Source: an uncultured Muribaculaceae bacterium
Lineage (GTDB): Bacteria; Bacteroidota; Bacteroidia; Bacteroidales; Muribaculaceae
DNA: 31,876 bases
Direction: 5' to 3'
Assembly (NCBI GenBank): GCA_910579105.1
Contig: CAJTRT010000028.1
Coordinates: 1 to 31,876 of the forward strand
In this document: piece by piece, positions 6,469 through 17,300 of the stretch
How positions within the stretch are numbered: position 1 is the stretch's first letter
Layout of the letters: each line of letters begins with the position of its first letter
Position numbers and translations under genes: made by a program
Notes under the pieces: model-generated
What the model was told of the DNA's origin: nothing
Databases searched by the model: none
The model's input: only the letters and a program-made list of their open reading frames with translations

Positions 6469-9369
6469 TTAAAGTTCAATGTCTTTCGTTGTCACCTTTC
6501 CGTCGGCTTCGGAAACCTTTACCGATAATTGCACCTTGTCGGATGGTTGGAACTTGGCGAACGACCATTCATAAGGGTACTCCCCTATCGCGGTGCTCTT
6601 GTCTCCGCAGACAACTTCCACAGATATGCCGTCGGCGGGCGGTGTCTCGCAGAAACCGTAAACCGAATCCCAGCCGAACGGCGAGCGGATGCGGAACGTG
6701 TAGATCTTTCCTGCCGCGGTGCCGCTGTCGGTCACTTTCCAGCCATTTTTCAACGCCGGCACTTCGTCAACACGGAGGATGGGGCTTAACGCGGCACTCT
6801 CGGCCGCCCCTGCTTTAAGCGGGATTGCCACGGCGGCGAACCCTTTGGCAGGAAGCGTCACTTTAAGCGTGCCATCACCCGTTTCCAGCCGCGATGACTT
6901 GCCGTTAATCCCCGCTCCCGCCGCATCGACAAGCGCCGCAGTTTCAGCGCCCAGTTCGATAACGGTAGCCGCCTCCCGCTGGCTCTCGTTGCACAGGAGC
7001 ACCCATAACTGCCTGTCGGAAACAGCGGTGAGATAGTTCACCTCCGGGTTGCCGCTTGACAATAGCCCTTTTTTCAACCACAGGCGCACGTTCTTGTCAT
7101 CGCAGACAACGCCGGGAGCGCCACCGAACACGCGGTTTGAGAACCATACGAAGCCCTCCTGTTTCCCGTAGGGAAACGAAACCCTCCCCCCGGAACGCTG
7201 CACGGCCTCGCTCACAAGGTAGTCGGCCGTAAAGGCCAGGTGCGGCGGGATATGGTGGTAGTAGATTGAGCTGACATCGGGACCCTTGTAGGGGAAATCC
7301 TCGGCCATCGTAATGTCGGTGTAACCCGTCGCGTAATAGCCTGGATAATTGGTGAACCTCCCTATCACGGCGTTGCGGGCATATGTGTCGAAAATATCCA
7401 GCCCGGTATACTGGTTCAGGCGCAGAAACGACGGTGCCCAGGAACTCATGAACACCGGGCGCGTCAGCTTCCCCTTCTGACGCAGGAAATAGGTCGAAGG
7501 CTGCTCAAAGCCGAGCCCCACGGGCGACACGCGCCACTGCTCCACATCGTGCTCGGGAGCGTCACCCTCCACTCGCGGGAAGCCGAGACGGAACTGCTCC
7601 GAGCCCTTCCACCACATAGCGGTGTTTCCGTTGTAGACGCCTCCTGGGTGGATTGTCTGCACTGAATCGCGGACTGCCGGCCACGCGCGGATTCCGGCAA
7701 TGGTATGCGCCGCGCCGTACCTGGCCGCTTCGAGATACTGTTTGTCGCCCGTCACCTCGTACAAGTCTACAAAATCCCACCAGGGAGCGTAGATTGTAGA
7801 GTTATAGAACGCCTGGTAACGCTGGGGCTTCGGACTGTTGGTGAATATGTGCATCTTAGCGTCACGCTGGGCCACGCTCTCGGCCTGGCGCAGCCATTTG
7901 GGGTCAGCTGTCATCTTGTAGGCGGCAAGCGCCTGCGTCCACGACAGAATCGGGGTGGCGTATCCCCGGGCGGCGCGTATGTCGCCATCAGGGAGCGCTA
8001 TATCGCGGATCCAGGGGTTACGCCCTCCGAGCAAACGGTCAAGCCCCTCGAAATATGTCGTAGCGAACTGCGAGCCGAAAGGTGAAAAGCGCAGTGTTTC
8101 AAGGTCTTTGTTGTATCCGTCGTCGGTAGTTCGGGTGCTCCATCTGTACCCCTTTCGCGAAAGCGAGTATTCGATGGTCGGGAGCGCCCGTTTAAGATAC
8201 ATTTCCTCGTCAGCCGCATTTATCGCGGCAGCGATAATCGCCAGGGGGGCCGAGTGCACCACCGTGGGCGCCTTTGTCGGCTTCCCCTCGATGTCGTAGA
8301 AACCGCGCATGGAGTAGTCCCATCCGCCGTTGTCATCATCATTCATAAGGTCGATTATGCTGAACATCGTCTCGGTGATCGACTTGTCGGCCTGACGGCG
8401 GTAGTCGCCCACGGCATAGACTTCCCGCGCCACATGCTCTACGATCTCGTTCCAAGGCTCCGCCGTCAGCCCGACCACGAATTTGCGTGTAACCGTCTGC
8501 CCGGCCGCCATCTCGCTGTCTGCCATTCCGAGCACAGGCGAAAAAGCCGTGGGCTCCACCATTCCGGCGTGATTTGTCAGCGAGAAACCCATAGGCGAGT
8601 AGTCCACCCCGCCCCAGTCGAGAGGGAATACCGTGTCATCTCCGCTGACGAAAGCCGACATCCTACGGCCTCCGGCCTCAACCTCGACCATAGCCACCGG
8701 AAGCGGCATCATCGCGGACAGCAGCATCTGCCGCTCGGCGGGGATGCGGCGATACTGGTACATCGGCGGAAGCATGACATTGGTAACCGCCGACGGAACC
8801 GGGGCGTGCAGTCCCATCACGCCGAGCGAATAACACCCCGACTTGGATGGGGTAAATTCCAAGGCGAGGTCGGCGCTGCGGCCGCTCTTCGAGAGCCTCC
8901 ATACGCCGCGGACGATATGGTCGCCCGCCGTAACGTAGTCAACCTCGATTGTGTTTTTGTCGATATTGCGGGCGTTTACGGGAACCGCCTCGCAGACCGA
9001 TCCGCTCGCGAACGGGTTCATCGACAAGGTGTCACCCGAAGCCCATGCGGGATAATACTGCTTGTAGTTAGGTCGTTTGAGCTTCTCCGGGCCTGTGATG
9101 ACGAAAACCTTGTTATCCTCCATCGAGGAAAGGAACGGAAGCCACCGGCCATCGACCTTCACCTCCATGCGGCAGCCGAGCGCCTTGCCGCCATCACCGC
9201 AACGCGCATAACTCAGGCGGATATTGTCATTGGAAAGCGACGCGGCACTTTCGGCATCGGAACTGATAACAAGGGGCGGAGTGACAATAACCGACTCCTG
9301 GGCGACCGCGACATGAGAGGCATACGCCGCGGCGGCAAACAGAGCAGAAAGGATATGCTTGTGTTTCAT
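6469..9369 (-). CDS. Large secreted putative glycan-active enzyme (paralog A, 966 aa), family not recognised
   Basis: Signal peptide (residues 1-23, ending VAVA-Q), then an N-terminal beta-rich region (about 30-320), a helical region with repeated 'sxxYLxxAxxxA' helix pairs (about 325-720), and two further beta-rich segments (about 740-860 and 865-966). This layout, beta-sandwich plus alpha/alpha barrel, is that of many glycoside hydrolases and polysaccharide lyases, but I cannot place it in a known CAZy family. Landmarks are GDYRRQ at the domain junction, YYHHIP (703-708) and RSPFGWDS (895-902); all recur in the 1149-residue protein (22798-26247). A more divergent relative (9366-11864) lies immediately upstream, its stop overlapping this start as ATGA, which implies translational coupling. 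Catalytic residues cannot be assigned; conserved His, Tyr, Asp and Glu in the NYPGYYATGYTD and YYHHIP region are candidates. Enzymatic function is inferred from fold pattern and operon. Confidence 0.85.
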   Translation of the reverse strand: MKHKHILSALFAAAAYASHVAVAQESVIVTPPLVISSDAESAASLSNDNIRLSYARCGDGGKALGCRMEVKVDGRWLPFLSSMEDNKVFVITGPEKLKRPNYKQYYPAWASGDTLSMNPFASGSVCEAVPVNARNIDKNTIEVDYVTAGDHIVRGVWRLSKSGRSADLALEFTPSKSGCYSLGVMGLHAPVPSAVTNVMLPPMYQYRRIPAERQMLLSAMMPLPVAMVEVEAGGRRMSAFVSGDDTVFPLDWGGVDYSPMGFSLTNHAGMVEPTAFSPVLGMADSEMAAGQTVTRKFVVGLTAEPWNEIVEHVAREVYAVGDYRRQADKSITETMFSIIDLMNDDDNGGWDYSMRGFYDIEGKPTKAPTVVHSAPLAIIAAAINAADEEMYLKRALPTIEYSLSRKGYRWSTRTTDDGYNKDLETLRFSPFGSQFATTYFEGLDRLLGGRNPWIRDIALPDGDIRAARGYATPILSWTQALAAYKMTADPKWLRQAESVAQRDAKMHIFTNSPKPQRYQAFYNSTIYAPWWDFVDLYEVTGDKQYLEAARYGAAHTIAGIRAWPAVRDSVQTIHPGGVYNGNTAMWWKGSEQFRLGFPRVEGDAPEHDVEQWRVSPVGLGFEQPSTYFLRQKGKLTRPVFMSSWAPSFLRLNQYTGLDIFDTYARNAVIGRFTNYPGYYATGYTDITMAEDFPYKGPDVSSIYYHHIPPHLAFTADYLVSEAVQRSGGRVSFPYGKQEGFVWFSNRVFGGAPGVVCDDKNVRLWLKKGLLSSGNPEVNYLTAVSDRQLWVLLCNESQREAATVIELGAETAALVDAAGAGINGKSSRLETGDGTLKVTLPAKGFAAVAIPLKAGAAESAALSPILRVDEVPALKNGWKVTDSGTAAGKIYTFRIRSPFGWDSVYGFCETPPADGISVEVVCGDKSTAIGEYPYEWSFAKFQPSDKVQLSVKVSEADGKVTTKDIEL

Positions 9370-11864
9370 CGTTTTTCGTTTGGTATTCTGACTATTTCAA
9401 GTCCGTAAGGAGCGAGTTTCACAACGTGATTCCCCGCAGCCTTGACAGCGATGCCGGCAGTCTGCGGAACAGGGAGGTCGTTCATCAGCATCAGCAATAT
9501 TTCCTTATCGGTCTCAGCCATTATTATCTCGACATTGGGATTATCCGAGACGACGAACCCGGGAATCATTACCAACCGGGCATCCTGGCCGTAGACCTTG
9601 CCGGAACGGAAGCCGAACGCGCGGTGGGGCCCGACTTTCGGCGTGATGAACCCGGCCGGGAAGAGAATCTGCCCGTCACTGCGCAGTTCCAGCTCGGCAA
9701 GCAGGTAATCCGTTATCCACCCCATCTGCCACCAGGCGTGATGCGGATATGGCCCCGCGCCGCGGTTCATCGCGTTCCAGTAGTAGGAAGCCACCATTGT
9801 CTCATCATCCACAAACGCGTCGCGGCCTATGGCCGCCGCACGAGCCATGTCAAGGAAAAGGGGGTCGCCCGTAAGGCGATGCATCCTGACGAACATCCCG
9901 GCGTGCGACGCCAGCAGAATCGGCCCGTGCAGGTTGGCCGAACCGATAATGCCTCCATGTTCGTAAGATAATCCCGAGGTAGTTATCTCCCACTGCTTCC
10001 TGGGCGTGCCATTGACGGCAACATCGCGCTCGGCAGCTATCGGATGGGTGTACACCGAAGCTGTATAGAAGCGAGCCGTGCGGACCGCCGCGTCGCGGTA
10101 ACGCTCCTCGCCGGTTTGCTCGAAAAGTTCCAGCAACGCCTCAGCCGCCTGCGCGGTGGCGAAATCCGGCGCGAAGCGGGTGTCGCCGCACACCCCTAAC
10201 CACTTGTCGCGGTCAACAGCGTTCGCCACCAGCCAGTCGGCGCCGCGCCGCGCGGCATCAAGGTATCTTTCATCGCCCAAAATACGGTAAGCGATCAACA
10301 TGCCGTAGAATGTCGGGCGATAATCCTTCAGATCGTCAAATGCCTCCGTTCCTGTCGCGTCATCATATGCCACCGCCCACGAGCCGTCGGCCTTCTGCCA
10401 GCGCATGAGACATTCCGCGGCATCGCGGATACGCTCCCTTACCGACCGGTTTTCAGGCTCGAACAAGGCGATATTGCCAAGGTCGGCAAGCATGTAATAA
10501 GTGGTGGCGACAGGTTCGGTGTAAGGCCCCCACTCCTCGACGAATCGGCCAAGGCCGCGCAGGTAGTATTGCCCCCGGGAAGCCCCGCGCGTAAATCCGT
10601 CATCCGCGTGCTGCTGCCTGATCTTGAAGTTCAAAGCGTAGGGAAGACGCTTGCGGGTAAGCAGCGTGTCGCCGGTAAGCGCCCCGAGCATCCACATCGC
10701 TCCGTAGTCGGCATTCTTTACCGCGTCTTTCTTCGCCAGGTAAACACCGCCGAGATAGTCCTGCGCGCCGATAGTGTCACCCTCGAACTCGATAGTCCTC
10801 CATTTCGATGTGCTGTCGTTGACAACATAGCGGTGTATGCCATACAGGCGGTCGGTCAGCGAGCGGCGGTTATGGCGAAGCGCGAGAGCGTCGCCGAAAC
10901 GATAGATGTCGTTGGCCGCATGGTTGAATACCGGCCACCATCCGCTCTTTGAAATAGTGTAACGGAAGGCGAACTCCCGCTCCTCGCCGGCTTTCATATA
11001 AGACCCATCCTCGCCAAGCACGGGATGGTAGAGCGTGGGCGAGATTTCGCCGCCGCGGTTCATGGCCGACAAGCCAAGCCGCCAGACACCAGTGTTCCGT
11101 TTGTCGGTTCCCCACGGCTCGGCCGCGGTTCCAGGCTCGGCGGTGACAGCGATTGTCAGACCGTCGGTTGAGGAGAGTATCGATGTAAGGGTAGATGTCG
11201 ACCGCTCGCGGAAAAGTACCGGGAGCGCGGGAATACCCCATCCATAGGCGTAGGCGCGGGAAAAGTCATCGCTCACCTCGTGGCCGTGGAGCACGCCGGG
11301 TATCATAGCGAACTCGACGTCGGCGGGCTGCGCAGCCGCTAGCGACGGGGTGGCAATCGAGTACCAGCCATCCCGACCGGCACGCAGTCTCACCCGGACG
11401 CACACATCATTGCCGCCGCAAAGCCTCCATTGCTCGACTACCGAAAATCCATCGGCAGAATAGCTCATCGCGAGGGCATTTTCGCCCGCCCGCTCGATTT
11501 TGCCCGGCAGGTAGACAAACTCCTCCCCCGCCCTGTTGAGAGCCACGGCGGTAGTCGCCTCCTTCCACGAGGGGATGACATAGCGGTACTCCGCTTCCGG
11601 GAAGCCCTCCTCTCCTCCGAATTCGGCGGGATTCAGTGCCTCTGTCGATGGCTTCCTGCCGCTGAACAGCACGGAATGGCCGCGGGTGGCCGGAGCGGCC
11701 TCCACGCCTGAACAGGAGAGCTTGGAAAGCCTCCATCCGGCAGATGTCTGCTGCCAGGTGAGAGACACGCTGTCATTGGCAAGTGTTACCTGCCTGCCTC
11801 CATGGGCGGCAACCGGGAAAAGGATTGCCGCAATGGCCAGAGATATGTAGCTGACACGCCCCAT
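9366..11864 (-). CDS. Large secreted putative glycan-active enzyme (paralog B, 832 aa), family not recognised
   Basis: Signal peptide at residues 1-22 (AAHG-G). An N-terminal beta-rich region (about 25-310) is followed by a helical region (about 320-700) with helix-pair repeats such as GDERYLDAARRGADWL and GEERYRDAAVRTARFY, and a short C-terminal beta region. It shares the architecture and scattered motifs (for example PHHAWWQMGW at the place of the partner's YYHHIP region, and DNPNVEII against NPEVNYL) with the proteins at 6469-9369 and 22798-26247, but is clearly the most divergent and lacks their last beta domain. Its stop codon overlaps the ATG of the 966-residue gene (ATGA), and it starts 3 bp after the DUF5017 lipoprotein stop, so all three are tightly coupled. 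It probably belongs to the (alpha/alpha) barrel glycosidase or lyase superfamily; the reaction is unknown. Confidence 0.83.
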   Translation of the reverse strand: MGRVSYISLAIAAILFPVAAHGGRQVTLANDSVSLTWQQTSAGWRLSKLSCSGVEAAPATRGHSVLFSGRKPSTEALNPAEFGGEEGFPEAEYRYVIPSWKEATTAVALNRAGEEFVYLPGKIERAGENALAMSYSADGFSVVEQWRLCGGNDVCVRVRLRAGRDGWYSIATPSLAAAQPADVEFAMIPGVLHGHEVSDDFSRAYAYGWGIPALPVLFRERSTSTLTSILSSTDGLTIAVTAEPGTAAEPWGTDKRNTGVWRLGLSAMNRGGEISPTLYHPVLGEDGSYMKAGEEREFAFRYTISKSGWWPVFNHAANDIYRFGDALALRHNRRSLTDRLYGIHRYVVNDSTSKWRTIEFEGDTIGAQDYLGGVYLAKKDAVKNADYGAMWMLGALTGDTLLTRKRLPYALNFKIRQQHADDGFTRGASRGQYYLRGLGRFVEEWGPYTEPVATTYYMLADLGNIALFEPENRSVRERIRDAAECLMRWQKADGSWAVAYDDATGTEAFDDLKDYRPTFYGMLIAYRILGDERYLDAARRGADWLVANAVDRDKWLGVCGDTRFAPDFATAQAAEALLELFEQTGEERYRDAAVRTARFYTASVYTHPIAAERDVAVNGTPRKQWEITTSGLSYEHGGIIGSANLHGPILLASHAGMFVRMHRLTGDPLFLDMARAAAIGRDAFVDDETMVASYYWNAMNRGAGPYPHHAWWQMGWITDYLLAELELRSDGQILFPAGFITPKVGPHRAFGFRSGKVYGQDARLVMIPGFVVSDNPNVEIIMAETDKEILLMLMNDLPVPQTAGIAVKAAGNHVVKLAPYGLEIVRIPNEKR

Positions 11865-11867
11865 ACC

Positions 11868-12758
11868 TTAGTCTGTTATTGTAACTTTCACGGATGTTAT
11901 CGAAGATGAGCTGCTGTTGTACCATTCGGAGGTAGCCGCGAATACAGCCTCGTATGTTCCAGGCTTCTCATAGACATAGCTATATTCCGACAGATCGGTA
12001 GCGATATTTTTCAGCACAATCCCGGTAGAAGGCTCAGCGGCGCGGAGGTTGAACCCCTTTGACACGACCCAGGCATCCTTGTCGTTGGTGCTTACGTTAC
12101 CCGCCGCCAGGAGCTGGGTTCCAGGCAGAGTCCACTTCATATCGCCGGAGACAGCCACATTCTGCCACCCGGCGGTCTTTATGTCGGCCAGCGAGGTCAC
12201 CTGCCCTTCCGGCGACACCTTGCGGATATTCATACTCCTCACCACCCAGCGGTTTTTCTGCGCCGCGCCATCGAGATCATAATAGCGGAACGCCAGGTAA
12301 ACGAGCGCGTCGTTGTCCTCACCCACGAAACGCTTGAGGTTAACCTCGCCGGAAGGAGTGTTGGCGCCGGTCTTCGAAGGAAGGGCGAACTCGCCGGTGA
12401 CATCGGTCCACGTGGCGGCCCGGACATTCTCCGCGTCATAGATCCCGTTGAAATCGCTGCTGACAAGCACCTGGAAGTTGGGATGTATGCCGGTTGACTG
12501 GTCGGTGTATGAAACGAAGTCGATCATCAGGTCGTTGTCGGCATACCGGCGGTCGCGGAGGCCGTACTCGTGGCCGACTTCGCCGGAATAGAACACGATA
12601 TTGTCGGCATCGCCGCTGATTTTGAATTTCACAGGCTCTCCGGCCTTGTATTCGTTCTGTGAGAGAGCCACCGAGATTTTGGAGTCGGGTGCCTCCTCCG
12701 AGCAGGATGCGGCACCAAGAGCCATCAGGGAGGCTAAAATCACGTTATATGGTTTCAT
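11868..12758 (-). CDS. DUF5017-type surface lipoprotein, SusE-position glycan-binding candidate
   Basis: A 296-residue lipoprotein: signal peptide with lipobox ending at Cys19 (GAASC-SEEAPD). The first part has the signature of DUF5017 proteins, a Gly-Glu-Pro-Val-Lys-Phe segment followed by GDADNIVFYSGEVG (residues 49-62), a PKD/immunoglobulin-like beta domain; the last about 40 residues again look like a PKD-type strand pair. It follows susD by 20 bp, the place where Sus systems carry surface glycan-binding proteins (SusE/SusF or SGBP), so glycan binding at the cell surface is the likely role. The start codon is preceded by the A-rich leader CGAAAAACG, the same nine bases as before the gene starting at 9369. 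The exact ligand is unknown; the family name is from motif memory, not a search. Confidence 0.82.
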   Translation of the reverse strand: MKPYNVILASLMALGAASCSEEAPDSKISVALSQNEYKAGEPVKFKISGDADNIVFYSGEVGHEYGLRDRRYADNDLMIDFVSYTDQSTGIHPNFQVLVSSDFNGIYDAENVRAATWTDVTGEFALPSKTGANTPSGEVNLKRFVGEDNDALVYLAFRYYDLDGAAQKNRWVVRSMNIRKVSPEGQVTSLADIKTAGWQNVAVSGDMKWTLPGTQLLAAGNVSTNDKDAWVVSKGFNLRAAEPSTGIVLKNIATDLSEYSYVYEKPGTYEAVFAATSEWYNSSSSSITSVKVTITD

Positions 12759-12778
12759 CGTTTTTCGGATTTAAGTAT

Positions 12779-14350
12779 TTACCAACCGGGATTCTGCGTC
12801 ATCAGCTTGTTGATGGTCAGCTCGTTGTTGGGTATAGGGAATACCACGTTGCGGGCCGTTATGTTCTTGCCCGAGTTGCCGGCATAGGCAAACGAACCGC
12901 CGTCGGCAGCCGCCTCGCGGCCATAATCGTTCATTGTCGAGACATAGATGCCCCAGCGTATGAGGTCGAGCTTGCGCTGCCCCTCGAAACAGAGCTCGCG
13001 GAACCGCTCCCTCTGCACAGCCTCCAGGAACTCCTGCTCGCCGCCAAGCGCGTCGAGGTCACATTCAGGAGCGGGAACCATCGGATCCAGCCCCCAGGCG
13101 CGGCGGCGCACCTGGTTCAGCGCCTCGTATGCCTCATCGTTCGGCCCGTGGTTGACGGCGTTAGCCGCCTCGGCCTTCATTAGCAGCACGTCGCTGTAAC
13201 GCACAACGGGAAAATTGGTAGAATTGTAGTATTGCGCCTTATCGCCGGTTTCGTACTCGCGGCGCCACTTGCCCGGATTTCGGTTGTAGATCTGCTTTTC
13301 CGTGAAATACTTAGGCGATGTGACCCCGGTATTGGCATCGGTCTCGTAGCAATACGGGGCGATATTCCAGTCGCGACGCAGGTCTCCCTCCTCGAAAGCG
13401 TCGTACAGACGCTTTGTCACCTGCATGGCGCCACCGGAATAACCTATGTTTATGTCACGGCAAAGAATACCGTTCTCCACACCCACACTTCCGGCCAGAT
13501 CCTCGGAACCTATCTTATTGCCATACATACCCACTTCCCATATACATTCCCGCGGATCGTTTATATCCTGGCTGTGGTTGATGAAAATCTGCTTATAGTC
13601 GCGGTTGAGCGAGTGACGGGCGGATTTCACCACTTTGTCGGCATACGTCAGAGCGTCACCATAGCGCGACTGGTCGTTAAGCGGGTAACCCGCCATTTTC
13701 AGATAGACCCTGGCGAGCACGGCCTGCACGGCGGTCTTTGACACCCGTTCGTTAGTTCCGAGCTGGTCGATGTCGAGCACGAGCTCCTCCGCGTCGCGCA
13801 TATCCTTCTCGATTCTGGCATAGATTTCGGCAAGCGAGGCTTTGCCTTTCGGCTTCTCGTTGGGAGAGACCGTGGGCGTGAGTTTGAGCGGGACTTCCCC
13901 GAAATAGGAGGTCAGCAGGAAATAGTAGTAACCGCGGAGGAATAGAGCCTCTCCTTTCATAGCCTTTTTCTCAGGAGTGTCAAGCACCGACTCGTCTGTG
14001 TAGGCGAGCAGATAGTTCGCTCGGCTGACTCCCTCGTAAAGCACTTCCCAGAAGCGCCCTATGTCGAGATTGCCGGCATCGAACTGCATGACGCGGATAT
14101 TGTTGATGGAGATGTTCTTATAGAATGCCTCGTCGCTGATAGCGAAATAGGAGTAGAGAGCCTTGGAGTACATACGGCCGTTGGGATCGATAAGACGGTT
14201 GTAAACGCCGTCAAGCGCGGCCTCTACCTGCTCCGAGGTATTATAGTAATTGTCGGGCGACAGGAAGTCAGGCTCCTTTTCGAGGAAGTCGTCGCAGGAG
14301 GAGAACAGCAGTCCCGCGGCCAAGGCCAGTGCCGATATATGTTTTTTCAT
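12779..14350 (-). CDS. susD: SusD/RagB-family outer-membrane glycan-binding lipoprotein
   Basis: A 523-residue lipoprotein with signal peptide and lipobox (FSSC, Cys19), of normal SusD length. The N-terminal segment DFLEKEPDFLSPDNYY with the following helix (EQVEAALDGVYNRL) is the classic SusD start; the TPR-like helical core includes KGEALFLRGYYYFLL (residues about 132-146) and the C-terminal region holds FPVVRYSDVLLMKAEA and RERFRELCFEGQRKLDLIRWG, all hallmarks of the RagB/SusD family. It forms a lid on the SusC barrel and presents glycan for import. It lies 24 bp downstream of susC, as usual. The glycan specificity cannot be read from sequence. susD is used as the family name, not to imply starch. 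Confidence 0.97.
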   Translation of the reverse strand: MKKHISALALAAGLLFSSCDDFLEKEPDFLSPDNYYNTSEQVEAALDGVYNRLIDPNGRMYSKALYSYFAISDEAFYKNISINNIRVMQFDAGNLDIGRFWEVLYEGVSRANYLLAYTDESVLDTPEKKAMKGEALFLRGYYYFLLTSYFGEVPLKLTPTVSPNEKPKGKASLAEIYARIEKDMRDAEELVLDIDQLGTNERVSKTAVQAVLARVYLKMAGYPLNDQSRYGDALTYADKVVKSARHSLNRDYKQIFINHSQDINDPRECIWEVGMYGNKIGSEDLAGSVGVENGILCRDINIGYSGGAMQVTKRLYDAFEEGDLRRDWNIAPYCYETDANTGVTSPKYFTEKQIYNRNPGKWRREYETGDKAQYYNSTNFPVVRYSDVLLMKAEAANAVNHGPNDEAYEALNQVRRRAWGLDPMVPAPECDLDALGGEQEFLEAVQRERFRELCFEGQRKLDLIRWGIYVSTMNDYGREAAADGGSFAYAGNSGKNITARNVVFPIPNNELTINKLMTQNPGW

Positions 14351-14374
14351 CTTGGTATTCCTGTTGTTAAGAGA

Positions 14375-17300
14375 TTAGAACGATATTTCCAGGCCGAGTG
14401 TCATCGTGCGCGAGCGCGGATAGGAAGACCAGTCGAACGACGGCGTGAGAGCCGTGTCGTAGGTCGACACCTCGGGATCCAGACCCGAATACTTGGTCCA
14501 GGTCAGCAGATTCTGTGCGGAGGCGTAGAAGCGGAGCGAGTTGATGCCCACACGCCTGGTTATCGCCGCCGGGAGCGTATAGCCCAGGGTGACGGTTTTC
14601 AGACGCAGGTAAGAGCCATCCTCTATCGTGCGGTCGGAATAGGCCGTCGGGCCCTGGCCCCCGACACGGAAAAGAGTGTTCGACGGATTTTCGGGAGTCC
14701 AGCGGTCCTTCACGGAGGCGAACATATTCAGCGAAGTGCGCGCCGTCGGGTCGCCACCCTCGAACTCTATGCGGTTGGCGTTCTGGATCTGGCCTCCGTA
14801 GGAGAATTGCAGGAACACCGACAGATCGAAGTCGCGGTAGCGGAAATTGTTTGTGAAACCGCCTATGAACTTCGGGTTTGGGTTGCCTATAATCGTGAGG
14901 TCGTAGCTGTCGACCTGGCCGTCACCGTTGATGTCGCGGTAGCGTATGTCGCCGGGCTTGATGTTCGCGCGGTCGTTGCCGTTATTCGGCACTCCCGCTT
15001 TCAGCACATAGTCGTTCCCTACCTTGTCGAAATCGGAGTACTGGTATATGCCGTCGAACAGGTAGCCATAGAACATAGCGATCGGCTGACCCGGAATCGC
15101 GATATAGGGATACGCGTTGTTGAAGTTGCCCCAGGTGACGCGCGTCGCCAGCGACGGCTCGTCCTCGTTGAGGGAGATCACCTTGTTGCGGTTGAACGAG
15201 ATGTTGAACGACGAATCCCACTGGAAGTCGCGGTTCTTGATGTTGACGGTATTCAGAGTAAGTTCGAGACCGCTGTTTGAAACGCTGCCGATATTGCGGT
15301 ACGCGTTGAGGAAACCCATCGATGGAGCGAGCGTGGCATTGAGCAGGAGGTCCTTCGTGCGCTTATAGTACCAGTCGGCGGTGAAGTTTACGCGGTCGTC
15401 GAGGAAGCCGAGATCCAGGCCGACGTTGTACTGCACCGTGGTCTCCCATTTGAGGTCGGCGTTGCCGAGCGATCCGGGTATGACTCCTTTATGCGGGGAA
15501 TTGTTCACCGAGTATCCGCTGGTCGGCGAAATCACCAGTGAGGTAAGGGACGCGTAGTCGCTCACTCGGTTGTTGCCGGTGGAGCCTACACCGAAACGGA
15601 GCTTGCCGGAGTTCCACCAGGTGAGATTCCTCATAAACGGTTCCTGTCCGAAGCCCCACGCCACCGCCGCCGAGGGGAATGATGCCCAACGGTTCTTTTT
15701 GGGAAATTTCGAGCTGCCGTCGGCGCGGTATGAAACTGTCAGCATGTAGCGCGACTTATAATTGTAGTCGGCGCGGGCCAGGAACGACATCAGCGAGTTA
15801 TCCGTGCGGCTCACGGGCGACTTGGTTACAGTTCCCTCGTCAAGACCGGCGATGCCAAGCTCCTCGTTGGGGACGTTGATCGACGTGAAACCGTCGACGG
15901 CGTACCGGTTATCCTGGAGGGTAAAGCCGCCGAGCAGCTTCAGGTTATGGCCCTTTTTCAGCTTGAATATGTACGTCAGCGTGTTTTCGTTCAGGAAGTT
16001 AGTGCGCTCGTAGTGGGTTATGGAACCGTTTACCTTCTCATTCGTTCTCGGATGCCCGAGGCGCGATTTGGAGTTGTTGAAAATCTCGCGTTTCTGGCCG
16101 ATTTTACTGTAACCACCTGTTATACGCAGTACAAGGTTGTCGAGTATCTTCCACTGAAAGAAAGCGTTGGAAATGAAGGTAGAGGTGTACATCGGGTTAT
16201 GCTCGTTCTCCACCGCCATGACCGGGTTGATGCGGTAGTCGCGGGAAGGGTCGAGCGAATCATCATAGAGGTCGTCAAGGAGATTCTCCTGCCAGAGCGA
16301 ACCGACAGGCCGGTAGCCCCACATACTGTACATTATCGAGGCCGTCGGCGAACTGTTCTGCTCCGCGGCGATGGTTCCGAACTTCTTGGTGTAGGTGTAG
16401 TTTAGGTTCAGACCGACCTTCACCTTGCGGCTGAGGGTCTGTTCGAGATTCAGGCGTCCCTGGTATTTGCGGAAACCGCTGTTGGAAATAACACCATCCT
16501 GATGGGCCACGCTGCCCGATATGGAGTAACGGGTACTCTCCGAGCCTCCGCGCACAGCGAGATTGTGGTTCATCACGAACGCGTTGCGGAGCACCTCGTC
16601 CTGCCAGTTGATACCCTTTTCCGAGCGGTAGTCGTCGAGAGTTTTCTCAGTGCCGAGATACATCGATGAGTAGAGCGTCGGATCAACCTCGAGCTGGTAG
16701 CGCACGAACTCGTACGGGGAAAGCATCTCCTGGCGCTTTATGGCTCGCTGTACACCCATATTGAGGTTATAGGTTACGACCGGGCGTCCCACCTTGCCTT
16801 TCTTGGTAGTTATCAGGATGACGCCGTTGGCACCCCTTGCGCCATAAATGGCGGTGGCCGATGCGTCTTTGAGAATTTCCATCGACTCTATTTCCTCGGG
16901 ATTCAGCACGTTGCCGAGCGAGGTTTCCAGCGGGAAGCCGTCGACCACATACAGCGGGGCGTTGCTCTGGGTAACTGAGTTATTGCCTCGGATGACTATG
17001 TTCAGGTCGCTGCCCGGCTGCCCGTCGCCGCTGGTCGACTGCACGCCGGCCACGCGGCCCGCCAGCGCCTCCTCGAAGTTGGAGACAGGGGCTTTCTGCA
17101 TATCCTTGACGTTGACTTTCGACACAGCGCCGGTGACATCCTTGCGGGTGGTGGTGCCGTAGCCCAGGACCACGACTTCGTCGAGGAGGGCGGTCGAGGG
17201 GCGCATGCGGATGCTGTTACGCTTCGATGCGGATACCTTCACTGTCTGCGGCTCGTAGCCTATGGAGCGGATCTCGAGACTCGCTTCCGGCGTGGCGCAA

